From Closterium sp. NIES-65 (lineage: Eukaryota; Streptophyta; Zygnematophyceae; Desmidiales; Closteriaceae): DNA of 64,000 nt. Position 1 is the first letter of the stretch, and each line of letters begins with the position of its first letter. Below are positions 58,501 to 64,000 of the stretch, in pieces. The position numbers were made by a program, and so were the translations under genes. The stretch covers positions 2,856,001-2,920,000 of the forward strand of contig CANXME010002275.1 in assembly GCA_948144175.1 (NCBI GenBank), read 5' to 3'. The notes beneath the pieces are model-generated. The model did not search any database. It saw nothing but the letters and a program-made list of their open reading frames with translations, and had not been told where the DNA came from.

Positions 58501-61500
58501 ACTCACTGCACCACCAACCACTCACTGCACCAACCACTCACTGCACCAACCACTCACTGCACCAACCACTCACTGCACCAACCACTCACTGCACCAACCA
58601 CTCACTGCACCAACCACTCACTGCACCAACCACTCACTGCACCAACCACTCACTGCACCAACCACTCACTGTACCAACCACTGCACTGCACCAACCACTC
58701 ACTGCACCAACCACTCACTGCACCAACCACTCACTGCACCAACCACTCACTGCACCAACCACTCACTGCACCAACCACTCACTGCACCAACCACTCACTG
58801 CACCAACCACTCACTGCACCAACCACTCACTGCACCAACCACTCACTGCACCAACCACTCACTGCACCAACCACTCACTGCACCAACCACTCACTGCACC
58901 AACCACTCACTGCACCAACCACTCACTGCACCAACCACTCACTGCACCAACCACTCACTGCACCAACCACTCACTGCACCAACCACTCACTGCACCAACC
59001 ACTCACTGCACCAACCACTCACTGCACCAACCACTCACTGCACCAACCACTCACTGCACCAACCACTCACTGCACCAACCACTCACTGCACCAACCACTC
59101 ACTGCACCAACCACTCACTGCACCCACCACTCACTGCACCAACCACTCACTGCACCAACCACTCACTGCACCAACCACTCACTGCACCAACCACTCACTG
59201 CACCCACCACTCACTGCACCGACCACTCACTGCACCAACCACTCACTGCACCAACCACTCACTGCACCAACCACTCACTGCACCAACCACTCCCTGCACC
59301 ACTGCACTGCACCCACAAGCCTCTCATTCCCCCCCACCGCCACCGCGCTCACCATGGGCGGTAGGGTGAGCCCAAATGCGGGCACGGCTGCACGGCCTTC
59401 CGCAGCGCCTCGCCCCAGCCAGCCACCGCAACCACCAGCCCCCACGCGCACCTGCACCCATGCACCCATGCAGCCGCTCCCCCTCCCCACCAGTTACTCT
59501 CGCAAGCCCCCACTCCCTTCTTCCCCCGCATCCTCGTCGCTCACCATGGACGGTCGGGTGAGCCCAAACGCGAGCAGGGCCTTCCTCAGCGCCTCGCGCT
59601 CATTCGCCCGCCACACCAGCAGCCGCCGAACCATCTGCTTCGGCCGACCCACCACGGGAACGCTGCCCTGCAGCCCCTGCGCGCCCCCCACCTGCCCCAG
59701 ATGCCTCTTCATCCCCCCCTGCTGCTGCTGCCTTCGCAACGGTGCATCCTCCTCCCACTCCGCCCCAGCCGCCTCTTGTTTCAACCGTAAACCTGCCGCC
59801 ACCGCCCCACCTTCAGCTGACTCGCCACCAGCACACACGGCAGCGGACGACTCAGCATCCCAGCCCGCCGGCTTCATTCCCCTCCCTCCCCTCCCTCTCC
59901 CTCGCCCTCCTCTGCCCCGTCCTCCCCGCCCCCCTGCACTGCCCGCCCCCACATCCGCCTCCGCCTTCCCCTTCACTCCCCTCCCACCAGCAGCAGCTGT
60001 TGCCCCAGCAGCAGCTTGCATGGCGGGTGGGAGGAGCGGGAGGAGCGAGTCAAAGTGGAGGTGAGGGAGGGCAGGCGGGCTGACGGGGTCTGTGGAGACG
60101 AACGGGAGGGGGCATGCATGATGGGTCACACGGGAAGGGGAGGTTGGTTAGATGACGTGCATTCATGGAATGGAGAACTTGGTGTGGGGACGCAACGCGA
60201 GCAACGGCAAGGGAGCGAAGCGCATGCAGGGTGCAACCACCAAGGAGTAGCAGGGGGAGGGGAGGCGGGCACGGCACGCACCGAGGAGGTCCAGTGGCGG
60301 CACGATGGGGAAGAGCTTGACGGGCGGCAGGGGCTTTCCCGCATCCACTATGTCCTGCCCGCATGGGGGGAGGGGTGGGCCACGCGCAGAGCGGGAGAGG
60401 GAAGAGAGCGGTTATAGGCCAGGCAGAACGTGAGCAGGCTTCAGAGTGGCGTGGCGCCCTTGTGGAGCAGCGAGTCCGAGTTGATGGAGGTTTGGAGCAG
60501 GGAACGGGGCGAGCAAGCAGGGAGCAGAGAAAAAGACGCGCTCCCAACCAGAGCACACATATTGCACTCTGCACCAACCCCTCCCCATCGCCACCCACAT
60601 CCATCCCACGTCCCACCTGCCCTCACCCCGTCTCGCCCCGACCCCAGCACACCCTTCCACGCCTCCCCCACCCTCATCCACCCCCACACACCTCATGCCA
60701 CAGGCGCTTCCCTCCCCACACCTGCTGCCATCCCTCCCCCCATCCACCCCCCTACCCCACCGGGTGCCAGAGGCACTCCAGGTGCCAGAGGTGCTACGGT
60801 ACCAGCTGTCCCCCCCATTCCCACCTCTATCCCACCTCTCCCCCTCGTTACCTGCTGCCAGAGGCACTACTCCCCCTTCTTTCCCCCCCACCTGGTGCTA
60901 GAGGCGCTGGTGCTAGAGGCGTTGTGTCTCCCACCTGGAGCCAGAGGCGTTGTCTCTCCCACCTGGAGCCAGAGGCGTTGTCTCTCCCACCTGGAGCCAG
61001 AGGCGTTGTCTCTCCCACCTGGAGCCAGAGGCGTTGTCTCTCCCACCTGGAGCCAGAGGCGTTGTCTCTCCCACCTGGAGCCAGAGGCGTTGTCTCTCCC
61101 ACCTGGTGCCAGAGGCGTTGTCTCTCCCACCTGGAGCCAGAGGCGTTGTCTCTCCCACCTGGAGCCAGAGGCGTTGTCTCTCCCACCTGGTGCCAGAGGC
61201 GTTGTCTCTCCCACCTGGTGCCAGAGGCGTTGTCTCTCCCACCTCCCCCTCCCCCTCCCTCACCCCCTCACCCTCCCCACCTGGTGCCAGAGGCGCTTCC
61301 CCCCTCTCCCCCCTTGTCCCACCTGGTGCCAGAGGCGCTTCCCCCCTCTCCCCCCTTGTCCCACCTGGTGCCAGAGGCGCTTCCCCCCTCTCCCCCCTTG
61401 TCCCACCTGGTGCCAGAGGCGTTGGCGCACGATGAGGTCGCGGCACAGCTGCACACACTCGTCCATGCACTGCGACTCCAGCCGTCGAATCCTCTCCTCG

Positions 61501-63209
61501 CGATCAACGGTCGAGATCCTGTCCAGGCTGGTCTGATCCCACACGCGTGGAGCAGGCAGAGCAGCAGCAATGGCAGCTGCCTCCTCCGCCAGCGACCCCT
61601 CCCCAGCAGCCGCGGCTCTCATGGCTGCAGCAAACCGGACAGCCACACTCGCACCCGTATCTGATGCCCCCTTGCCCTGCTTCTCATCCTGCCCCTCCTG
61701 CTCCCCCTCTTCCTGCCGCTGCTGCTGCTGCAGAGTGTGCCCACTGCCTGTGCCTGCCTCTGCTCTGCCACCCTCTGCTGCCGACCGTGCTGCCGACCGT
61801 GCTGCAGCCGTGGCAGCAGGCGGGGTGGGGGGCGGGGGGAGCAGGGGGAAGGGCGAGTGCGCCTCCTCAGTGAGCCGCAGCCGCCCTGGCACCGCCTCTC
61901 TCTCCGCCGCTGCTGCCTCGTTATACCGCCCACCCCCATACCTACTGCCCACGTACGCGTCCTCCCCTGCACGCCCATACCCCTCGCCCTCCTCCCACTC
62001 ACTGCCCGCCCCTGCCTCCTCCTCACTTGCCTCTCTCCCTGCAACGCTCCCTCCCCTTCCTCTTCCCCCTCCCCTTCCCCGTCCCCTCCCCCTGCCTCTC
62101 CCCCTACCCCGCCCAGGGGACAGAACATCACCCCCACCAAGCACATCACCCCCACCAAGCACATCACCCCCACCAAGCACATCACCCCCACCAAGCACAT
62201 CACCTCCCCCACCATCTCCTGCCTGTCCTCCCCTTCCTGTGCCTTCCGCTTCCCCCCCTTCCAATCCCCTTCCCCCAAGCCTGCCTCTCCCCCTGCCCCT
62301 GCCCCGCCCCCGCCCTCGCCCCAGCGCCTTCCCCGGGCTGCCAGAGTGCCTTTCATGGGCGCTTTCACTCGCTATAGAGTCATCTCCGTGCACTCCATCT
62401 CCGTTATAAGCATCCTCGTGCTCTTGCAGCCCCTGCTGCTGGCGCACGGATGGGTGTGGTAAGGGAGGCAGAGGGCCACTGGATTTGCGCTTCAGGGGAG
62501 CAACAGCCCCGCCTCCCCTTCCCCCCACCCCTCCTCCTCCCCCTCCTCTTCCTCTCCCCCGCCCCCTCCCGCGCCCAGCGCCCCCTCTTGGAGCAGGCAC
62601 TCCTCCCGCTGCGCCTCTGCCCCCCAGCGCCCCCCCCTCGCCCCCATCCGCGCTGTGCTGCGCGCTCCCCCTGCGCTGGTTGAGCGGAACATCCTCCTCG
62701 GACTCGTCCCCCCCTTCCCCCTCCGCCTCTTCGCTCCCCTCGTCGCCCTCCTCGAAATACTCTGGCTGCTGCTGCCGCTCTTGCTGCAGGTGAAACGGGT
62801 TGTAGCGTCTCTGCTGATGCTCCCCCTCCCAATCACCCGCCAAGCCTCCCCCCACGTCAACGGCTCTCCCGCCCATCCTGCCCTCCCCTCTCCTTTCCCC
62901 CTCGCCCCCCAACCCGCTTACCCCCCCTAGGCCACCCCTATACTCGTCCATTCCCCCAACCCTAATTTTATCAGGATTGCTGGCAGCATGGCCGGCAGGA
63001 TGGCCGGCAGCATGGCCGGCAGCATGGCCGGCAGGATGGCCGGCCCTGGCATGGGCAGTTGGGGCGCGTTGGCCTGAGTGGCCTGTGCTGCCGGAACCAG
63101 CGGGCGGACGGGAGAACGGCGATTCCCCCTGAAGCGGATTCGGCGGAATAGCGGGAAGCATTCCGCGGAATCTACCTTGCCCGCGCGCGCCGTCCATAGG
63201 TATGATCAA
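45750..63209 (-). CDS. CHD-type chromatin remodeller, C-terminal half (subfamily III-like)
   Basis: My exon model (minus strand): E1 about 63000-61407, E2 60354-60282, E3 59996-59545, E4 56860-56498, E5 56162-55794, E6 54891-54376, E7 53873-53796, E8 50408-50031, E9 49490-49335, E10 46532-45750. All junctions are GT..AG with compatible phase (only E2/E3 is phase 1). Motif order matches the region after the helicase in CHD6-9/Kismet: a SANT-like helix (EREALRKALLAFGL, E3), DVVDATCHFLRACS (E4), PAHWWARDADLALLLGVALH then GYGAYEAV and TRRLKRLIEHLVRIKR (E5), WSRKEKLELLRLLMLWGL (E7), SWQQLRDHS (E8), LPAWWRAGIHDKGLVK (E9) joined to GIFLHGYGSWAAIMKDAEL (E10). RGG and acidic low-complexity linkers are abundant. 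The SNF2 motor and chromodomains are not here and should lie beyond 64,000. Family members slide nucleosomes with ATP; that this one does is inference. The model needs transcripts for proof. Confidence 0.68.
46713..49361 (-). repeat. 33-bp minisatellite made of the exon 9 donor junction, about 71 copies
   Basis: The unit on the minus strand is 27 bp identical to the end of exon 9 (GGCATCCACGACAAG then GGGCTCGTCAAG) plus the donor GTGTGT. About 35 copies lie at 46713-47858 and about 36 at 48157-49361, divided by a solo LTR. The unit is 11 codons long (GIHDKGLVKVC), so the array stays open in frame with the exon. Single-base variants (GTC/GCC at the Asp codon, occasional others) are scattered. 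Every copy keeps AAG|GTGTGT. The array makes up most of intron 9. Confidence 0.93.
47859..48156 (-). mobile_element. Solo LTR inside the 33-bp minisatellite
   Basis: 298 bp reading TGTTGTAATTTC..CTTCTAACA on the minus strand. It is flanked by ccctt on both sides (47854-47858 and 48157-48161), and this word is part of the minisatellite unit, which resumes in register afterwards. It holds no coding sequence, primer-binding site or second LTR. It therefore inserted after the array had formed. Confidence 0.83.
49335..49490 (-). CDS. CHD-like gene exon 9, start of the second WW-HGYG module
   Basis: 52 codons, phase 0: ERLLERLEAVEVLRRAVVVF, GGDWFRLGLSTYKSH, DLPAWWRAGIHDKGLVK, then the donor AAG|GTGTGT. 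In CHD7-9 the same place reads LPEWWxCGKHDRDLLIGAAK. The last 27 bases plus the donor are the unit of the 71-copy array that follows. Confidence 0.68.
49663..49738. repeat. 22-bp tandem repeat, about 3.5 copies
   Basis: Unit ACTGACCGCTGTCTTGGCAT plus two bases, in the intron between exons 8 and 9. No splice-junction relationship was seen for this small array. Confidence 0.85.
50031..50408 (-). CDS. CHD-like gene exon 8
   Basis: 126 codons, phase 0. The acceptor AACAG at 50409 terminates the 146-copy array. After a Ser/Gln/Gly start come SWQQLRDHSHLPSVLARSTA, VAGCFDDVIAEMQRRLQGL, a tandem SNAA repeat (12-bp unit) and an acidic tail. The donor CCG|GTAACA at 50030 is my choice; an earlier GCAG|GTGGCG is possible. 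It corresponds to the W(T/E)xFRxxxRL and helical block that follows the exon 7 motif in CHD6-9. Confidence 0.58.
50411..53330 (-). repeat. 20-bp minisatellite of the exon 8 acceptor tract, 146 copies
   Basis: Exactly 146 units of GTTGGTGTGAGGGGAAGCAC (plus strand). On the minus strand each unit reads as a pyrimidine tract (CTTCCCCTCACACCAAC), and the last unit runs straight into AG, forming the acceptor of exon 8. Variation is almost confined to the last base of the unit, C or T, which turns a CpG at the unit boundary into TpG. No unit except the last ends in AG. The long frames over this array (over 1000 codons in all three minus frames) come from the repeat alone. Confidence 0.95.
53662..53820 (-). 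repeat. 32-bp array of the exon 7 end and donor, 5 copies
   Basis: On the minus strand each unit contains CTCATGCTGTGGGGGCTGCC, CGCT and GTGAGT, meaning the last 26 bases of exon 7 with its donor. The first copy is the exon itself (donor at 53795) and four more follow in the intron. Confidence 0.92.
53796..53873 (-). CDS. CHD-like gene exon 7, short helix exon
   Basis: 26 codons (GGADTAWSRKEKLELLRLLM, then LWGLPA), phase 0, between acceptor GGCACAG and donor CCCGCT|GTGAGT. It matches the WxRREEADFYRxVSTFGV motif of CHD6-9. It is bracketed by a 15-bp array ending at its acceptor and a 32-bp array starting at its donor. Confidence 0.62.
53871..54005 (-). repeat. 15-bp array at the exon 7 acceptor, 9 copies
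   Basis: Minus-strand unit GGCACAGGGAGGGGC. Each copy contains the acceptor-like CACAG|GG, and the last one is the acceptor I chose for exon 7. The unit is five codons, so an in-frame coding reading (QGGAA) is also possible if an upstream acceptor is used. Confidence 0.88.
54376..54891 (-). CDS. CHD-like gene exon 6, low-complexity linker
   Basis: 172 codons if the donor is CCCCT|GTGAGG at 54375. Starts LAKKPQPAPTLTGPPPAF and TPAHFKRALPPASDAW, then an Ala run coded by a GCA/GCT microsatellite, an RGG segment and a Glu-rich segment ending EEWNEDAP. The EDAP motif recurs in exons 1 and 3. The 3' end is less certain than the 5' end because the sequence stays GC-rich and open beyond it. Confidence 0.5.
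55250..55390. repeat. GA-rich imperfect repeat
   Basis: Plus strand GAGGGGAGAGAG-type repeats, a pyrimidine-rich tract on the coding strand, inside intron 5. No junction relationship is evident. Confidence 0.6.
55595..55770 (-). repeat. 7-bp array next to the exon 5 donor, about 25 copies
   Basis: Minus-strand units CTCTGCT and CCCTGCT alternate right after the exon 5 donor region (55793). The array is pyrimidine-rich on the coding strand. Units do not obviously contain the donor, so the relation to the junction is positional only. Confidence 0.85.
55794..56162 (-). CDS. CHD-like gene exon 5, first WW-HGYG module
   Basis: 123 codons, phase 0 at both ends (acceptor CATCAG, donor TCC|GTGCGC). 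HEVLGFMARSTG leads to LPAHWWARDADLALLLGVAL and HGYGAYEAVYGDSALG, the module written LPTWWDxEADKSLLIGVFKH in vertebrate CHD7. A charged linker and DAYTLTRRLKRLIEHLVRIK follow, matching the later TARLRRLVTAYQ-type helix. This is the most diagnostic exon. Confidence 0.7.
56363..56490 (-). repeat. 32-bp array next to the exon 4 donor, 4 copies
   Basis: Minus-strand unit containing GTGTGTGGGCGGGAGG and CGAGGGAGACGG. It begins within a few bases of the exon 4 donor (GTGCGTGTGTGGGCGG), so each unit copies the first intron bases. Confidence 0.88.
56498..56860 (-). CDS. CHD-like gene exon 4
   Basis: 121 codons, phase 0 at both ends (acceptor GGTCAG, donor CTC|GTGCGT). Contains VLGSMRASM, DVVDATCHFLRACSTLQPP, WAQRRLSHLASLANVPLG, a Gly/Glu linker and RTWLRRLRLLEQL. 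The last helix corresponds to the RVRMLYYL-type motif that precedes the first WW-HGY module in CHD6-9. Confidence 0.62.
57131..59306 (-). repeat. 16-bp minisatellite with a GTGAGT in every unit, about 136 copies
   Basis: Plus-strand unit ACCAACCACTCACTGC, minus strand GCAGTGAGTGGTTGGT, which contains the consensus donor GTGAGT. It fills most of intron 3, between a duplicated exon 3 end (59350-59413) and exon 4. Variants are very few (CCTACC, CCCACC, CCGACC and one or two length changes near 58512 and 58682), indicating recent homogenisation. Confidence 0.95.
59350..59413 (-). repeat. Diverged duplicate of the exon 3 end and its donor
   Basis: Minus strand GAGGCGCTGCGGAAGGCC, then TTTGGGCTCACCC, then CCCATGGTGAGCG. 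This parallels the exon 3 end (GCGCTGAGGAAGGCC.. TTTGGGCTCACCC.. TCCATG|GTGAGCG) about 190 bp upstream in the gene. It shows that junction duplication also happens as a single dispersed event. Confidence 0.8.
59545..59996 (-). CDS. CHD-like gene exon 3, SANT-like helix
   Basis: About 150 codons: a basic RGG segment, AEWEEDAPLRRQQQQ, VGRPKQMVRRLLVWRANE and REALRKALLAFGLTRPSM, ending at the donor ATG|GTGAGC. The last helix corresponds to the short SANT-like motif before the acidic and WW-type modules in CHD6-9. A second acceptor at 60014 would keep the same frame. Confidence 0.6.
60282..60354 (-). CDS. CHD-like gene exon 2
   Basis: 73 nt encoding DIVDAGKPLPPVKLFPIVPP and then LDLLG, between acceptor GGGCAG and donor G|GTGCGT. 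It begins in phase 0 and ends in phase 1, which agrees with the phase needed by exon 3. Confidence 0.55.
60930..61407 (-). repeat. 28-bp and 42-bp arrays of the exon 1 end and donor
   Basis: Three 42-bp units at 61281-61407 encode RLWHQVGQGGRGGK and each contain CACCAG|GTGGGA, the end of exon 1 with its donor. About eleven 28-bp units at 60930-61240 keep CGCCTCTGG, CTCCAG or CACCAG, and GTGGGAGAGACAA. More degraded copies reach about 60,770. The 42-bp units are in frame; the 28-bp units are not. Confidence 0.92.
61407..63209 (-). CDS. CHD-like gene exon 1 of the window (5' limit uncertain)
   Basis: Open for about 600 codons. It has RRYNPFHLQQERQQQPEYF, an acidic patch leading to SEEDVPLNQRRG, long RGRGRGRG runs, a GGGDVL repeat, Ala-rich and Gln-rich tracts, then DREERIRRLESQCMDECVQL and CRDLIVRQRLWHQ. 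It ends at the donor CACCAG|GTGGGA. The true 5' end may be an acceptor near 63,000, because the first 70 codons contain a GHAAGHPA repeat made by a 12-bp tandem array. The start at 63209 is only the limit of the open frame. Confidence 0.55.
62120..62212 (-). repeat. 18-bp in-frame coding repeat (GGGDVL), 5 copies
   Basis: Unit AAGCACATCACCCCCACC on the plus strand, coding for GGGDVL on the minus strand within exon 1. Because the unit is six codons long, copy-number change would not disturb the frame. Confidence 0.88.
62980..63050 (-). repeat. 12-bp tandem repeat at the 5' limit of exon 1
   Basis: Plus-strand units GCCGGCAGGATG and GCCGGCAGCATG, about six copies, directly before the first clearly gene-like sequence. 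By analogy with the other introns this may mark an acceptor junction. Confidence 0.8.
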
Positions 63210-63395
63210 ATGACCCGACCCGACCCGACCCGACCCGACTTTGGCGGGCCAGCCGGGTTCCGGGTCGGGTCGGGTCGGGTCGGAACTTTTGAGATCTCTG
63301 GCCCGACCCGGGTATCGGGTGCCGGGTCAGGCTTGACCCGCCCCCGGGTCGGGTCGGGTCGGGGCCGGGTCGGGTCGGGTCGGGCCGACTCCCAT
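63208..63395. repeat. ACCCG/GGGTC pentamer cluster, inverted halves
   Basis: ACCCG runs on the left half face GGGTC runs on the right half, so the cluster can fold back on itself. The GGGTCGGGTCGGG runs also satisfy the simple pattern for a G-quadruplex (four or more G3 runs with two-base loops). Confidence 0.85.
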
Positions 63396-63765
63396 AGGCA
63401 GGGTTAGAGGTTCTCCTTAATAATGTGTAGGGGCGCGGGTCTAGCGACCTGCGCCTGCACGGCGCGCCGAGATGCCCTAAAACGCGGGCCTGCAATGCGC
63501 GCGCCTAGGGTGGGAGCGCGACCTGTAAATTTCGGATTTAAAAGAAACCCTAAGATGGATGGCGCGAAGTGCGAAGTGCGATTGGCTGAGTACTAACTAA
63601 ACATTATCGTGGGTTCTAGGGTAGATTAGTACGCCAATGTTGCTTGGTGGGTGGCTGCTGGCGTCACTAGCTAGTTAACCTAACTTAATCCAGATCGAAA
63701 TGCTAGTTGCTGGGAAAACAAGCAAGCGCGATTGCGATCTGGATAACATTGTCGAGAGGAAACCC
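63396..63765. other. Unique spacer between two pentamer clusters
   Basis: About 370 bp of unremarkable sequence with no recognisable gene. It could be an intron or the upstream region of the CHD-like gene. Confidence 0.4.
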
Positions 63766-64000
63766 TCGGGTCGGGCCAGATCCCAACCCGAGATAGGGCG
63801 CGGTACCCGAAACCGGGTCGAGTCCATAATCGGGTCAAAACCCGACCCGACCCGACCCGACCCGGAATCGGGTCACGGGTCAACCCGACCCGGCCGGGTA
63901 TACCCGACCCGACCCGGCCGGGTCAGTGGTTCAGAACTCCTGACCCGACCCGGGTCAAAACCCGGGTCGGGTCGGGTCGACCCGACCCGCCGGGTCCCTA
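63766..64000. repeat. Second ACCCG/GGGTC pentamer cluster, continues past the window
   Basis: Mixed-orientation GGGTC and ACCCG runs with CCGGCCGGGT at their turning points, continuing to the last base of the window. Confidence 0.85.

Noticed and set aside
57079-60064. Plus-strand frames of 761 and 979 codons with THCTNHSLHQPLTAP repeats
   Set aside because: A product of the 16-bp array, on the strand opposite the gene. No unique domain is attached, and the tail reads antisense to exon 3.
46713-61407. CRISPR-like arrays
   Set aside because: The repeats are head-to-tail with no unique spacers, in a spliced eukaryotic gene.

Overview
This is a nuclear window from a repeat-rich eukaryote. It has spliced genes with canonical GT..AG introns, a Ty3/gypsy chromovirus, several Ty1/copia elements primed by initiator-Met tRNA, short non-autonomous LTR elements and pogo/Tigger-like DNA transposons. 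GC-rich coding sequence, a TGTAA/AATAAA polyadenylation signal and very large intronic minisatellites suggest a green-lineage alga, perhaps a streptophyte such as a zygnematophyte. That placement is inference with low confidence; nothing here is bacterial. I saw no rRNA, tRNA or CRISPR array.

Positions 1-45,545 are a nested transposon landscape, dated by matching 5-bp target-site duplications (TSDs). A short LTR element (1837-3404, TSD gttgg) carries a solo LTR of a relative (3000-3125, TSD tctct). A minus-strand gypsy chromovirus (3629-17488, TSD ccaga) carries Copia-A (8217-16581, TSD acttg), which carries a short LTR element (13438-14692, TSD ggtcc). A decayed minus-strand Copia-B (about 18.2-29.76 kb) is split by Copia-C (20166-26421, TSD gtatt) and by the LTR plus leader of another element (to 28490). 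Next come a truncated pogo-like transposase, a decayed region of unknown coding content, another short LTR element (34189-35839, TSD tagat), and Copia-D (36299-45545). Copia-D's 3' untranslated region holds a pogo-like transposon whose four-exon transposase looks intact in its catalytic part.

Positions 45,750-63,209 (minus strand) hold what I read as the C-terminal half of one host gene. Ten exons in compatible phase encode, in order, the post-helicase modules of a subfamily III CHD chromatin remodeller (CHD6-9/Kismet type). The SNF2 motor is not in the window and would lie upstream, beyond 64,000. The CHD assignment rests on motif order recognised by eye.

The most unusual feature is in this gene's introns. 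Most contain a tandem array built from the adjoining exon-intron junction: about 71 copies of a 33-bp unit carrying exon 9's end plus its splice donor, 146 copies of a 20-bp unit that is exon 8's acceptor pyrimidine tract, about 136 copies of a 16-bp unit containing GTGAGT, and smaller donor or acceptor arrays around exons 1, 4, 5 and 7. The last 0.8 kb is rich in GGGTC/ACCCG pentamers upstream of the first visible exon.
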